Of a stretch of DNA of 64,000 nt, positions 25,752-38,453 are shown piece by piece. The notes below the pieces were generated by a model. The model was not told the origin of the DNA. It did no database searches and was given only the letters and a program-made list of their open reading frames with translations. The first letter of the stretch is position 1, and the number at the start of each line of letters is the position of its first letter. Origin of the DNA: Homarus americanus (taxonomy: Eukaryota; Arthropoda; Malacostraca; Decapoda; Nephropidae); NCBI RefSeq assembly GCF_018991925.1, contig NW_024722158.1:2379287-2443286 (forward strand), read 5' to 3'. Made by a program: the position numbers and the translations under genes.

Positions 25752-26462
25752 AACATAAGAACATAAGAACATAAGAATGGAGGAAACTGCAGCGGGCCTA
25801 TTGGCCCATACTGGGCAGTCCCGTTTACACCCAACCCATATTGCTCATATAAGCATCCAACCTATGTTTGAAGCTATTCAGCGTATTCGAGTTAATGATG
25901 ATATTTGGTAACTTGTTCCATTCATCCACTACTCTGTTTCCAAACCAGTCTTTACCTATTTCACGCCTAAATCTAAATTTGTCTAACTTAAAACCATTGT
26001 TACGAGTTCGCTCCTGGATGGATAGTTTGAGTACCTTTGTAATGTCCCCTTTGTTTAGCCCTGCCTTCCACTTATACACCTCTATCAGGTCGCCCCTCGC
26101 TCTACGTCTCTTGAGGGAGTGCAAATTAAGGTGCTTTAACCTGTCTCTATACTCAAGGTTCCTAATGCCCGGGATTAGTCTTGTCATTCTCCTCTGAATT
26201 CTTTCCAATGATTCTATATCCATTCTGTAATACGGTGACCAGAACTAAACTGCGTAATCCAGGTGTGGTCTCACAAGAGCAAGATACAGTTTTAGGATGA
26301 CCTCGCTAGTCTTGTAACTAACACTCCTTTGTATGAACCCAAGTACTTTATTAGCCTTGTTACGAGCAAAAACACATTGTTTACTTGGCTTAAGGTTCCT
26401 ACTTATCATTACTCCTAAATCTCTCTCGCAGTCGGATTTCTCCTTTATTGATTCCTTTCACC
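25752..26462 (-). pseudogene. CR1-like LINE, 3' end
   Basis: Minus strand, from about 26440: DCEREIGVMISRNLKPSKQ, ARNKANKVLGFIQRSV, then LYLALVRPHLDYAV, an in-frame TAG where relatives have Gln, and FWSPYYRMDIESLERIQRRM. It continues LIPGIRNLEYRDRLKHLNL, RRRARGDLIEVYKW and DEWNKLPN to the stop near 25825. This is the C-terminal part of a non-LTR reverse transcriptase. The 3' untranslated part is short and ends in three copies of a 9-bp TTCTTATGT-type repeat (25755-25782), as in CR1-group elements. Truncated at its 5' end; one nonsense mutation seen. Confidence 0.88.
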
Positions 26463-26816
26463 CACTTAAATACTGTGCTCTTATCTGAGTGTGTTGCTTC
26501 ATGTAGAGTTGTGTGAGTCACTTTCAGCATAAAACTTGAACAGCTTTTCACGTTTTGTTTTCATATTTGGTCATGTTACCAACACACTTACTTGTTGTAT
26601 ATTGGTAAGCCAAACATACTTCCTCTTCACACCACAGTTGTTGGATGCCATTTTAAGAGTAGAATAAGAGCAAAAATAACATAAATAAGTGAGACAAGTA
26701 CAGAACAATTGCCTCAAGTTGAGACTAATAGAGAGTGGCAGGAGGTTAATGGGAGCACATGGCAGCAGTCAGCAGCAAATATCACACTATTTTATAATGA
26801 ATTCTGATCATACAGT

Positions 26817-27710
26817 TACAGGGGGCCTATCAAAAATCCGGCAACCTCGGGACCTGAGGAGTGCCGGATTTTCGAAAATGCCGGAAAACTGATGGTTATA
26901 TTTGCTGTATGTATAAGTTTAACAGAAAATGACTACCTGTACAGTCCTTTAAACAAAGAAAATTAAACACTTAAGTTAGGATAATATAATTGACATTGCT
27001 GGATTCCTTGTAAGACCAGGAATATTTTGAATATAAATGTCATATATTTTGCACAAAAGATAACATATTTATTCAGAGTAAACATTATATCTAAAATTTG
27101 TATGTCTAATGCAAAATCTATGATGTTTATATTCAAAATGATCATCAAATTGTAAGAATTCCAGCAATGTAAATTATATTCTGGCCGGGTAATTTGTATG
27201 AATTTTATGAGCTAAAACAAATATCTTCAGTTAATGAAAAAAAAAATTTCTTCACACCGTGCCAGATGGTCAGACGGTCCCTCCCTACCAGATAAATGTG
27301 TGGGAAAACCAGACTATTTACCTTTTTAGTAATAAATAATACCTCAGACTGAAGTTAGGATAATATAATTGACATTGCTGGATTCCTTGTAAGACCAAGA
27401 ATATTTTGAATATAAATTTCATATATTTTGCACAAAAGATAACATATTTACTCACAGTTAACATTATATCTGAAATTTGTATGTCTAATGCAAAATCTAT
27501 GATGTTTATATTCAAAATGATCATCAAATTGTAAGAATTCCATCAATGTAAATTGTATTCTGGCCGGGTAATTTGTATGAATTTTATGAGCTAAAACATA
27601 TATCTTCATTAAATAAACAAAGAAATATTTGAAAATGCGCTCTGAAATCCATGCCGGAAAACTGAAGGTTCCGGTTTATCGGTTGCCGGATTTTTGATAG
27701 GCCACCTGTA
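26817..27710. mobile_element. TIR element (ATCAAAAATCCGGCAACC termini) with two palindromic modules
   Basis: Left end TACAGGGGGCCTATCAAAAA and right end TTTTTGATAGGCCACCTGTA are near-perfect inverted repeats with TA flanks. Inside are two minus-oriented copies of the palindromic module (about 26978-27185 and 27355-27565). No transposase. It ends 87 bp before the transmembrane exon of RYK. Confidence 0.9.
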
Positions 27711-27797
27711 TTAGAATTTGATATGTTTTCTCATTTTGTATTTTTAGACCTGAGATGATGTACCATACTGTATAGGTAAAACTCTTGTGTTGAGCAG

Positions 27798-27960
27798 ACA
27801 GTGAGGTGGAAGCAGATGGAGTGTCGGTGGAGATGGTGGAGGCGCGTCACTCCACCACCGTGGTGTATATTACTCTCGCCTGTCTGGCAGTCTTCCTGGT
27901 GGTTGTGGTCGTCCTCGCCATCGTCAATCAAATCAACAATAATAAGAACGCTCCTGGCAG
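27798..27960 (+). CDS. RYK: RYK/Derailed receptor, transmembrane exon
   Basis: Acceptor TGTTGAGCAG, donor GTCAGT. After the split Asp codon it reads SEVEADGVSVEMVEARHSTT, then a hydrophobic helix of about 23 residues (VVYITLACLAVFLVVVVVLA continuing IVN) and a polar QINNNKNAPG turn into the cytoplasm. Position and composition match the juxtamembrane and single-pass segment of RYK. The exon leaves two bases (AG), completed by A of the exon at 42584 to give Arg. The sequence itself is not conserved enough to identify alone; phase and order support it. Confidence 0.82.
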
Positions 27961-28370
27961 GTCAGTGTGTTGTATTATATTTATAATTTTTTGTGACTTC
28001 CCATATCTATGACTGTACTTATTTACCATATGGTATTTATATGTGTATGGTGTGTACAGTCATCATGTCTGTTGCAATGGTCTGTGTCACATCTGATACT
28101 GCACAGTGTATGAAAACACTTTACACACTAATGAGAGAATCACATGTGGTAATAGTATCATTGATGTAGTTTTTACCTCACAGACAATATTTTAATTTGC
28201 TACAGCTAACGCGTATACTAGGGTGTGACAGTTGCCCCAACTTTGTTCTACAATGCTGTTCAAAATTTTGGTGTTGCATATTGACATAAAAAATACCCAC
28301 GTGCAATTTTTTGAAGTTTCATGCATATTTGAGTGAGCACCAGCAATTTGAAAAATAGCGATTTTGCTTA

Positions 28371-28745
28371 TACAGTCGACTCTCGTTAATTCGGACTAAT
28401 AGGGGGAAAGGGTGTCCGTTTTAGCCGATTGTCCGAATTAACCGATTTAGGGGTTAATATTGCATAATATTCCATTATACAGCTATGTGTATGTTTATTT
28501 GAGTGCCCCTTCATAGGAGTCCGTTTTCTCTCACTTCAGGACGCCTGAGTCGTCCGTTTTCTCTTAATCTTAGAGTGCACCAGAGACTTCATTAATCCTT
28601 AGAAGTGAGACAGAATTTGAAATTGCAACCCCAATTGCAACTGGGACAATCCCAGAACCAGAAATTTGATACGGACAGTTCAGATTTCGTCCGAATTATC
28701 CGAAATCCGGATTAAAGGGGTCCGAATTAACGAGGGTCGACTGTA
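28371..28745. mobile_element. MITE (CGACTCTCGTTAATTCGG termini)
   Basis: Ends TACAGTCGACTCTCGTTAAT and TTAACGAGGGTCGACTGTA are inverted repeats. About 375 bp, no coding capacity. An internal block (TCAGGACGCCTGAGT, CTCTTAATCTTAGAGTGCAC, TTGCAACCCCAATTGCAACT) recurs at 39480-39640 inside a different element. Confidence 0.88.
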
Positions 28746-29799
28746 CAGTCATGCGCCGGTTGACGTCCTAGATACGTTCTTGGAAACGTGACGTTAACCG
28801 AAATGGACGTTGTCCAATCATCACATAAACTTTGTATTTATACTTACGTGTATGTGGAATACTATATACGTACATATACACTTTTACTCTTAAATCACTA
28901 CTGTAATGTGATACAGGTGATTAATTTTTATTTCTTGTGCAAAATACATGATGTTTTTATTAAAATTATTCACTGTTATACAAGGATTCCAGCAACGCTG
29001 GGCAGATGGGGGAGGGGAGGTAGTACGTTTGACAGTTGGCACCGGCCCAGGTCTAACGCATGTATATTTATCAGTTCTTAAGTGACTAAGCTTCTCTCTT
29101 ATAAAAAGCCAGTGAAATGACCTGGGTGAATATAATTAACATTGCTGGGATTCTTGTAACATACTGATTAATTTGAATATAAACATGCTATAATTTGCAC
29201 TAGACAAAACAATTTTAGTACCATAATCAAATTAGTACATGTGCACTCCAGCTTTGCACTAAGGTCATTTATTTCTATTACGTTTCTTTTAGTATGGTGT
29301 GTGCATGTAAATGGATGAAAATAAATGAAGAAATCTATGTAAATCTACCCAAAAATACAGTTGAAAAACTTTTTTATAAAATGTACTACAGTACTGTACA
29401 CTAATGTACAACAATTTTTATCTCTTGAGCAAAATATATGACGTTTATATTCAAATTATTGGCTGTCTTGCAAGGATTCCAGCAATGCAAATTATAATCT
29501 CCTAACTTTAGTCTGAGATATTATATAAGATAAAAACTGTAAGCCTAAAAGCCTGGCTGGGGGGGGGGGGACGTAGCCAGCCACGCCACCCAGCGAGGGG
29601 TTGGGGGGGGGGTTGAGGTGATAAGTTTGAGCCGAAGGTCTCTGTGTGTTTATTTGACAGTCCTACTAAGCTTCTCTCATTTTAAAATGCCAGTGATATG
29701 ACCTGGGAGAATATAATTAACATAGCTGGGATTCTTGCAAGATACTGATTTATTTGAATATAAACATGATGTAATTCGCACTAGACATAACAATTTTAG

Positions 29800-30446
29800 T
29801 ACAGTGACCCCTCGTTTAACGAACGCCTCGGTTAACGAAATTTCGGTTCACGAACTGCCTTCCATAAGGATCTTCAATTCGGTTAACGAACAAAAATTCG
29901 GTTAACGAATTTCTTACGAACCGACCTCAACATGTTTTCGCTTGCACTGGCTGGGCAACCAGCTTTAGTATCAGTCCGCCAATACATTAATCGGTTCTAG
30001 GGCTTAAATTCCTAACTATTTTAGTAAATATCAAGAAGTTTATACTATTCAATAATTTTAAAAGTTTAATATTCAATTTTTTAGTCATTTTAACAATTAT
30101 TGAACATAATTGAATGTAAAGTGACTAGTTTAAAGCGCAGCATCCAGCCTCTTAACACAGCAAACAGGCGTTAGTCTCTCTCTGTTTTCACTGGAGGTAA
30201 CATCTTGCTTGAGACTCTCTTCAACTAAACGCTTTTTTTTTCTGTTTCCAAGCAAATTATTGGTCATTTTGAAATATATTTTACATATTGACAATATATA
30301 ATGCAGTACAGTGTTGATTTAAAGAAAATAATCTTGAAATACACCAAGAGAACTAAAATTTTATGGGTGAAATGGTGCCATGGGGTGACTTCTCTTCCAC
30401 CCCAATGCCTTCTCTTCTTCCTTCTCCTCCACCCCCATTGTAATTC

Positions 30447-30477
<31 letters not shown>

Positions 30478-30666
30478 GAGCCTTCTACATACACACCTCA
30501 AAGTAAGTGAACTTTTCTACCATTTTTGTTGAATTTAGGAAATTTTCGGTGAGCTGGAACCAATTACCCAAAAACCCATTGAAACAATGGTTTCGGTTAA
30601 CGAACTTTTCGGTTAACGAACGACCTTCTGGAACGGATTGAGTTCGTTAACAGAGGGGTCACTGTA
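29800..30666. mobile_element. Tigger-A MITE nested in the outer element
   Basis: Ends TACAGTGACCCCTCGTTTAA and GAGGGGTCACTGTA with TA duplication. The interior matches 5911-6689 and 59819-60656, including CAAGCAAATTATTGGTCATT and an ATC microsatellite (30449-30473). The uninterrupted target is visible in the neighbouring copy at 29213 (CAATTTTAGTACCATAATC). Confidence 0.92.
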
Positions 30667-31121
30667 CCGTAATCAAATTAGTACATGTGCACTCCAGCTT
30701 TGCACTAAGGTCATTTATTTCTATTACGTTTCTTTTAGTATGGTGTGTGCATGTAAATGAATGAAAATAAATGAAGAAATTTATGTAAATCTACCCAAAA
30801 ATACAGTTGAAAAACTTTTTAGAAAATGTACAGGTTGTACCTCTCTAGTCCGGCATTCTGTGGTCTGGAAATTCCCGTGGTCCGGAACGATTTTCGTTTG
30901 TCCAATAGGTAGATAAGCAGCTTTTTTTCTTTTTTTTTTACTTATCTGAATTATTATTATTATTATTACTGGAGTATTGCATTTTTGCCCCTCAGGCCCC
31001 AATGTGGGTCAGTGACCTGTGCCCGGGTGGGCTAATCCCCGTAAAAAAAAAACAACAAAGCCGCGAGAAATTAAGGTTTGTTTACATCTGGCAGTTCTGC
31101 TTTCTCTCTGTTTGTCTATAC

Positions 31122-33589
31122 CAGGGGTGGCCAACCTTTTACATACCATGCGTCAATTTGTTCACACACTAGATCAGATGCGCCATACAACTCTTGTACC
31201 CCCGTCTACTTCTTGTAAAAATATGTTTATTGACATAATTAGCATTTTTACATGATAAAATTATTAAATATAAAAACAATATCTGATAAAGCAGATAAAC
31301 ATTACTTACCTTTCATGAGACTTTTGAGTCTGTTTTGATTTCGTCAGTCTTTCAATGTTTGGAGTTAAATTTGTTACTGAGAGCAGCAGAGAATTCTTCA
31401 AATTTGAATCAGTCAGTCGCGACCTCGTTTTGCTTTTAATCAATTTCATGGATGAAAATGCTTGTTCACATCTATTTGTCGTTCCGAAACGACATATATA
31501 ACTCTGGGCAAATTTTCTTAGTTCTGGGAAATTTTCACAGGGTAATGATCGCCAGAAATTAATCATGTCAGAAGCATTTGGGACTGAGGAAAGCTCATCA
31601 AATTTCATTTTCAATAATGAATTTGTTTTCAAGTCAATAAGTTCCATTTGTATGTCACTAGGCATCTTCATTATTTTTTGTTCACTAAGTGAAAATGGGT
31701 TTATAAATGCGAGTATGCAGTCTTCTTCTTTAGCAAAATCACGAAAACGACTTTCAAATGACTCTTGCAATAACTTGATTTTTTCAGTATATTTTGTCAA
31801 ATTGCCATTATCAGCAGCACATTCACTCTGCTCTTTTAAGTGCAGAAACTGGCTCAAATCCTCATTTCTAACTGAGAGATGAACAGTTTTAACTTCATCT
31901 TGAATACATTGATGTCATTTACTAAGCTAGGAAACAATTTGTTCTTGCCCTGCAGTTTCAAATTTAGATCATTGAGATGTCTGGTAACATCAACTCAAAA
32001 TGCCAAATCAAATAGCCAGTTTTTATCACATAAAAGGGCTCTTTCCACAGGTAGCTCATTTTTCTCTTCTAGAAAATTATGAACAGTATTTTTCAGTTTC
32101 CACAACCTACTCAGAACCTGTCCTCTAGAAAGCCAGCGCACCTCACAATGAAGGACAAGGTCGCCATATTCCAAATCTAACATTTCACAATATTTTCTGA
32201 ATTCTCGTCTGTTTAATGCTCCTGCTCTAATTTTATTCACACATTTCACAACCGGTAACGTAACATGCTGCAAATTTAAAGTTTTTCCACACAGTGACTC
32301 TTGGTGTATAATGCAGTGATATTTTAGTAGAGGACGATTTAAAAAGTTTTCAAGCAAAGTTGTAGTCCCGGCGACTTTACCTATCATTGACGGCGCTCCG
32401 TCAGTACACACAGTGATGAGTTTACTAGAATCTAATAGTAGATTTTCTAGGCATGATTTTACTTTGTCAAATATGTCTGATCCTCTTGTTTTTCCATGAG
32501 GCGACTCAAGACTGACAAGTTCTTCAAAGACACTAAAATGATCATCAATTCCTCTTATAAAAATGCTTAACTGGGCTACATCACATATGTCAGTTGATTC
32601 GTCTAAAGCTAAAGAAAAGAAAGTACAAGAATGGACAAGGTCTTTCAGTTGCTGCGATACATCATGAGAGAGTTCCTCTGTACGTCTCGTAACTGTCTGC
32701 TTTGATAGAGCAATTTCGTCTGCTTTCCTTTCAATACTTTTATCACCAAGACGTCTTGCAAATATTTGAAGACAAGGCTTAACAATTTCTTCTCCATCAG
32801 AGAAAGACTTCCTTTTTTCCGCCAACGCTAAAGCAATTTCATAGGACGCTTCTGTCATCCACAAACTTTCACAACTTTTTTAACAAATACATTTTTTCTT
32901 CTTCTGAATTCTTCCTTTTTCTTAGTCACATATTCTTTCCGTAACTCAGACCCAAGCACGAGCTTCAGTTTTCCTTCTATTTCAGTCTGATGCTGTGTTT
33001 TATAGTGTCTATTAAGATCATGTCTTCTATTCTGTGAAAGAGTGTTTTCACAAACATTGCACAACGGTTTTCCTGTCGGACCCGCTATAAATAACAACTC
33101 ATTTTCCCACTGTTCATTGAATTCATGCTTATCGCTTTCTGCTTTTCTTTTGCTCATTTTCTTTTGCACTGTGATGGGTAACTGGAATGTAAAAAACAAG
33201 GCTTAATTTTCGAAAAGTACAAAACTGCAAATGTTCACAAAGGACGAACAAAGCAAAATGTCGTACCGCACCGAGCGTCGGTTGTAAACTGGCAAGAACA
33301 TGTGACGCACTGCTGGGGCAGACGCCTGGACCCTCACGGTCACACAAGTATTAAACGCGTATTGAACATGTTACGGGACGATTGCAGAACAAAAGTCCAT
33401 CTTTCCTAGTTTGATTCATTCAGCATATTTTTAACTGAAAACAGATTAATGTAAAAGAAGATAAGATTCGCTAAAAAGGATGAGTAGGCTTACTGCCTTA
33501 CTTTATTATTATCACAGGGATGCAATGCGCCACTTCTAATCATCCAATGCGCCACGTTTGGCGCATGCGCCGGAGGTTGGCCATCCCTG
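31122..33589 (-). mobile_element. hAT transposon, near complete
   Basis: Termini CAGGGGTGGCCAACCTT and GGAGGTTGGCCATCCCTG are inverted repeats. An exact 8-bp target duplication GTCTATAC lies at 31114-31121 and 33590-33597, the hallmark of hAT insertion. At 2,468 bp with a transposase filling most of the minus strand, it is close to full length. Confidence 0.95.
31306..33157 (-). pseudogene. hAT transposase (GTF2IRD2/ZBED-like), lightly broken
   Basis: From MSKRKAESDKHEF at 33157: a BED-type zinc finger (CNVCENTLSQNRRHDLNRHYK with a further His in KTQH). A frameshift near 32860 follows, then WMTEASYEIALALAEKRKSF. The RNase H-fold core has LALDESTDICDVAQL (first Asp) and VCTDGAPSMIG (second Asp), then CIIHQESLCGK and EVRWLSRGQVLSRL. 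A TGA interrupts after LFDLAF at 31995; the frame continues VDVTRHLNDLNLKLQGKN, with another shift near 31870. The C-terminal hATC dimerisation region has CRFGTTNRCEQAFSSMKLIK (catalytic Glu in CEQ). Two shifts and one stop only, so a fairly young inactivation. Confidence 0.92.
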
Positions 33590-33597
33590 GTCTATAC

Positions 33598-34096
33598 AGT
33601 AGAGAGTACAACATTTAACCCTTCAATATATATGAACAGTAAATAAGTGTTGCTTTCATATTCTTATGTAGAGTAATGACGATATGTTTTTACATGTGCT
33701 CACTTACATACGCGCAGTCTCACTTTTTTCTTTAACATTAATGGTTAGCTACTTATATTGCTCCATTTATTAACATTTAATAACATTACTTCAAGCAACC
33801 ATATTAATTTTTACATTAATTTTACTACAGCTACAACCAGGGTCTTATTTTCTTGTTTTATATGTAGAACCAATCAGTCACTGGTTTTGTAAACATTAAT
33901 GAAAACAATGCCGACTCTCGTCTCGTTGTGTGTTTTAATATTCCACGAATTATTAATGAATTGTATTGTTCATTTTGCACACACAAACATTAATTAAAAA
34001 AAAAAATCAGAAACATTAATTAAAACATATATGAACAGTAAATAAGTGTTGCTTTCATATTCTTATGTACAGTAATGACGATATGTTTTTCTTATG
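33598..34096. other. Interior of the 30829 element, no gene
   Basis: AT-rich; related to 36707-37060 as a direct repeat (GCTACAACCAGGGTCTTATT and GAACCA-TCAGTCACTGGT blocks). No coding capacity seen. Confidence 0.55.
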
Positions 34097-35373
34097 TACA
34101 GATAGACCCCGACTTACGACGGGGTTAGGGACCCAAATCCAGGTCGTAAGTCCGACATAGATAATTTTTTTTTTTTTTTTTTTAATAAATAATCTACAAT
34201 GAAATACAGTACAGTGAGTTCTGCTATAACGCGTGTTTTGACAACGCGAATTTGCTCGAACGCGATTTATGAATTGAGGAACGATATTTGTAAAACGCGA
34301 ACTCGTTTGCTCTAACGCGATTCCACTCGAACGGTTGTTGTGGCTTCAGTTCACGTTCGACATCACATGTTCAATTGAGTTATGTGTTTTGTTTGTGAAC
34401 AATTGCAGAAATAATGTATGTAATATTTATGTATACAGTATACCTATATATTATAAGTAAATTGTAAAATTTTACATAAAAGAGAAAATCAAATTACATA
34501 GCGTTTTACACCCGCGCTCTCTCTACATCACACACAGTGTTTACAGTTCACGTTCGACATCACATATTCAATTGATTTATGTGTTTTGTTTGTGAAGAAT
34601 TGCAGAAATAATTTGTAATATTTATGTATACAGTAAACCACTCACAAGGTCCTACAGTACCACTAATTATTTTATACTGAAACTTACGTTTGGTAAGCTG
34701 GATTAAAATGAAGATTACCGGTATATTAAAATAATAAAAATGTATTATAAACCAGTCTAACATACCGTAATAAACACAGCTGCTATTATCATCCACCCCC
34801 CACCCCCATTTGCCAGTGACAAGAAAGGGAAAGTGACCTTGACTGTGACCGCCTGTGGCTATTTTTAGCCGTCCTTGTGTTCGGAGGTGGTCAGTAATGC
34901 ATATCTGTATATTTACTGATCATAATACTTATCTCTTATAAATAATTCATTTAAAATTTATTTTTTTGCAAAGAATATTCAGTAAATGACTGCATTAATT
35001 CTTGAAACTACCTACAGTGGTAAATTTAGGATATAAATAATGAACAGAAGTCACGTCATGGATTCGGAGTTTGGTCCTTAACGATCACCATAAATGTAGC
35101 CTCCCTTTTTCGCGAAACACGTATATAAATTAAAGAAAATACTTGCAGTATATTTAATATATTACAGTATATTATATATAAATAAATAAACAAATAAATT
35201 CAAATTCCCTTATCATCCTGTGTCATATACAGAAATACTTGAGTCCCTGAGCGAGTACACAAAAAGAAAACGGACATCCTGGAGTGGATAGAGAACGGAC
35301 ATCTCTACTGGGGGACTCAAACGTTTCTCATGTTTTGTGGGCGCTCTAGCATAATATGAATAATATGTAAATT

Positions 35374-35482
<109 letters not shown>

Positions 35483-36007
35483 AAATTGTAAAAATTTAAA
35501 TAAAAGAGAAAAACTAAATACGTAGCGTTTAAAGTGTTAAAGTGTACTGTACAGTGTTGTGGCTTGGCTCAATGTTTACAGTTCACGTTCGACATCACTT
35601 GTTCAATTGATTTATGTGTTTTGTTTGTGAAGAAATACCTGTACAGTATATGTAAATTGTAAAATTCTAAATAAGAGAGAAAAACAAAATAAGTAGCGTT
35701 TAAAGTGTACTGTACATTGTGGCTTGGTGCGGGGTTATGCAGTGTTTACAGTTCACGTTCGACATCACATGTTCAATTGATTTATGTGTTTTGTTTGTGA
35801 AGAATTGCAGAAATAATTTATGTAATATTTATGTATACAGTATACCTGTACAGTATATGTAAAATGTAAAATTTTAAATAAGAGAAAAACAAAATACATA
35901 GCGTTTTAGACCCGCGCGCTCTGTTTACTCCACACTTTGTTTGAAACACGTGAAGTTTTTAAGTGTCCTCAGTGAATTCTGATTACTGTTTCTCCAATTT
36001 TGTGACT

Positions 36008-36112
36008 ATGGAAAAGAAGAATATCTCTGGGAAGCACTCTGGTGATCGCATTTCCGGTGGTGATCGTAAAAGAAAGGCTATAACACTTGAAGAAAAGCTT
36101 GATGTTTCATGA
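36008..36112 (+). pseudogene. Remnant of a Tigger transposase N-terminus
   Basis: A 34-residue frame from ATG to TGA reading MEKKNISGKHSGDRI then RKRKAITLEEKLDVS. The last part is the start of a CENP-B-type helix-turn-helix. Everything after it has been deleted; the terminus lies 290 bp downstream. Confidence 0.75.
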
Positions 36113-37393
36113 CTCCTCAGCCTCAACATCACCCTTATCCCCCATCAAGTTATACTGTATTCATATTTTTTCAAGGTAAAGTGTAACATTTACTGTATGA
36201 TTTCATTATTAGATATGAATGTAACATTTATTTAGACTGTGCTATCCTTTGTGTTAGGCTAACTACGAAATTTTTTTTCGATTTGGAGTAATCTGCACCT
36301 AACCCTATTTTCTCCATAAGCCCTGTTATTTCTATTACACGAATTTCTATAACACGATGTTTTTCAAGAACACTACTATCGCGTTATAGCAGAACTACCT
36401 GTATAGTAAAAGTAATGAATAATGAGGAATGGATACAGTACAGTGAAAGTAATAAATGATAAGGAATGGTTACAGTGTGACAGCACTTACCTTTCATGTA
36501 GTCAGCTGAATGCACATGGGGCCCCCATAATTTTCTAATTATACATGGAGACTACATTAACTGGAAACGTTTCGGTATAGAAAATGCGTGTGTCATTTGA
36601 AAAAAAAAAAAAAATTTTTTTTTTTTTTTTTTAATAAAAAATCTGCGGCGGTCGTAAGTCCCGACAGTCGTAAGTCGTAGCAGTCGTAAGTCGGGGTCTG
36701 TCTGTACTCACTTACATATGCGCAGTCTCACTTTTTTCTTTAACATTAATGGTTTGCTACTTTTATTGTTCTATTTATTAACATTAAATAACATTACTTA
36801 AAACAGCCATATTAATTTTTTACATTAATTTTACTACAGCTACAACCAGGGTCTTATTTCCTTCAGTTTTATATGTAGAACCACTCAGTCACTGGTTTTG
36901 TAATCAACGAAAACAATGCTGTCTCATTTCCTCGTGTGTTTTAATATTCTACGTATTATTAATGAATTGTATTGCTCATTTTGCACACAAACATTAATTC
37001 AATAAAAAATACATTCAGTAATAAACAATAATGAATCTTTTGTACATAAGAGAAATGACGCTGTTTGCACGATTGTGCACGTCTGAAAGCTGGCGGGCCG
37101 CTCAAACCCGTTGAAATTCGAATTTCCGCCGTCAAAATTTTAAATTATGTAGTGTTTATTTTTGTGTCCAAATAAAAAATGGTGAATTAAAATCTCGTGA
37201 AATTTGAGAAGTTACTGTACGACATTTAACCCTTCAATATGTCTTCAAAGAAACCACGAAGCAGTGAAAGTGGTGCTAACTTAAGCGCAAGTCACTATCT
37301 GTCCAGGAAAAGGGTGAATTTCCATGGTCCGGCACTGGTCAGGTCCCGAGGTTGCCGGACTTGAGGTACAACCTTTACTACAGTATTGTACAC

Positions 37394-38453
37394 TACAGTA
37401 AAAGTCCAAAAATCCGGATGCCAGGAATCCGGACCACCCGAGAATCCGGACTTTTTGAAAACTCAAACTTTTTAAATTTAGCGGTCTTTTGTGGGTTACG
37501 TGAATGAATGGAAATGCTTTAAAAAATTAATTTACATAATTCTAATAATATAAGTAATTGTAAATTACAGGTTGCTAATTTTGTTAGTTTGTAATTAGCT
37601 TGAACTGAAATGTAAAATTTGAGGCACTATAAATCTTTTGTGTGTATGTGTGCATGAGTGAATGCCACAGCTGCACAGCGACAACAAACGACCACACGAT
37701 TGCCACTTTAAAACAAGCAATCAAACTGTGACAAAGTATGTAATTTTGAGTCCTACTCTTTCCATGTACAGAGTACAGGCCCATAATAATGGCCCCTAAA
37801 GTAGATAAACTTTAATGTGTGAAGAGAAAGAAGAACACATTGAAATTGAGTGACAAACTTGAAATAATTAAGAAACTAGAACGTGGTGTGAGCAATGCTG
37901 TTCTAATGGAAATATACGACATTGGAAAGTCTACAATTTATGATATAAAAAAGGCAAAGAATAAAATTCTAGAATTCACAGCTTCTTCTGAGCCTTACAT
38001 TAAAATTGCTGAAAGAAAAAGTTTACATTGGCCCAAATTAGAAAATCTTGATAAAGTGTTGCACGAATGGTTTTTGTTAAAACGATCAAAAGGTATGGCA
38101 ATTTCTGGGCTGATACTTATTGCCAAAGCAAAGTTTTTTAAGGAGCAAATGAACATCGAATCAGAGTGCACATTTAGTAATGGATGGCTTAGGAATTTCA
38201 AGACTCGTCATGGTATTAGACAGTTTGTTTACATTTTTGTCTAGTGTTGACTTTGTTTCTTTAAAACTGCTCGTTTTGATAAATGAAGCATGCTTTATTT
38301 GCTAATGAATAAACTATCAAAATGTACCTGTTCATCTCATCTTTATTCCTCCTTAAATTTTAGTTTTAAAAATACTGCCTGAGAATCCGGAAAATCCGAA
38401 AATCCGGACCTACCCAATCCCCAAGCAGTCCGGATTTTTGGACTTCTACTGTA
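37394..38453 (+). mobile_element. Tigger-type deletion derivative (GTCCAAAAATCCGGA termini)
   Basis: Left end TACAGTAAAAGTCCAAAAAT and right end TTTTTGGACTTCTACTGTA are inverted repeats with TA duplication. The empty site can be rebuilt as GTATTGTACACTAATGTACT and matches the neighbouring paralogous copy near 29394. Retains a DNA-binding ORF but no catalytic domain. Confidence 0.92.
37819..38244 (+). CDS. Truncated Tigger/CENP-B DNA-binding protein
   Basis: An open frame of about 141 codons: KRKKNTLKLSDKLEIIKKLE (helix-turn-helix, residues about 2-22), IYDIGKSTIYDIKKAK (recognition helix), then a CENP-B-type second domain (VLHEWFLLKRSKG, AKAKFFKEQMN, SNGWLRNFKTRHGIR) ending QFVYIFV. The normal family start MAPKVDKL at 37791 is separated from it by a TAA, so translation would need the internal Met at 37906 or readthrough. 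The DDE domain is absent; relatives are about 450-550 residues. Whether it is expressed is unknown. Confidence 0.6.
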   Translation: MKRKKNTLKLSDKLEIIKKLERGVSNAVLMEIYDIGKSTIYDIKKAKNKILEFTASSEPYIKIAERKSLHWPKLENLDKVLHEWFLLKRSKGMAISGLILIAKAKFFKEQMNIESECTFSNGWLRNFKTRHGIRQFVYIFV

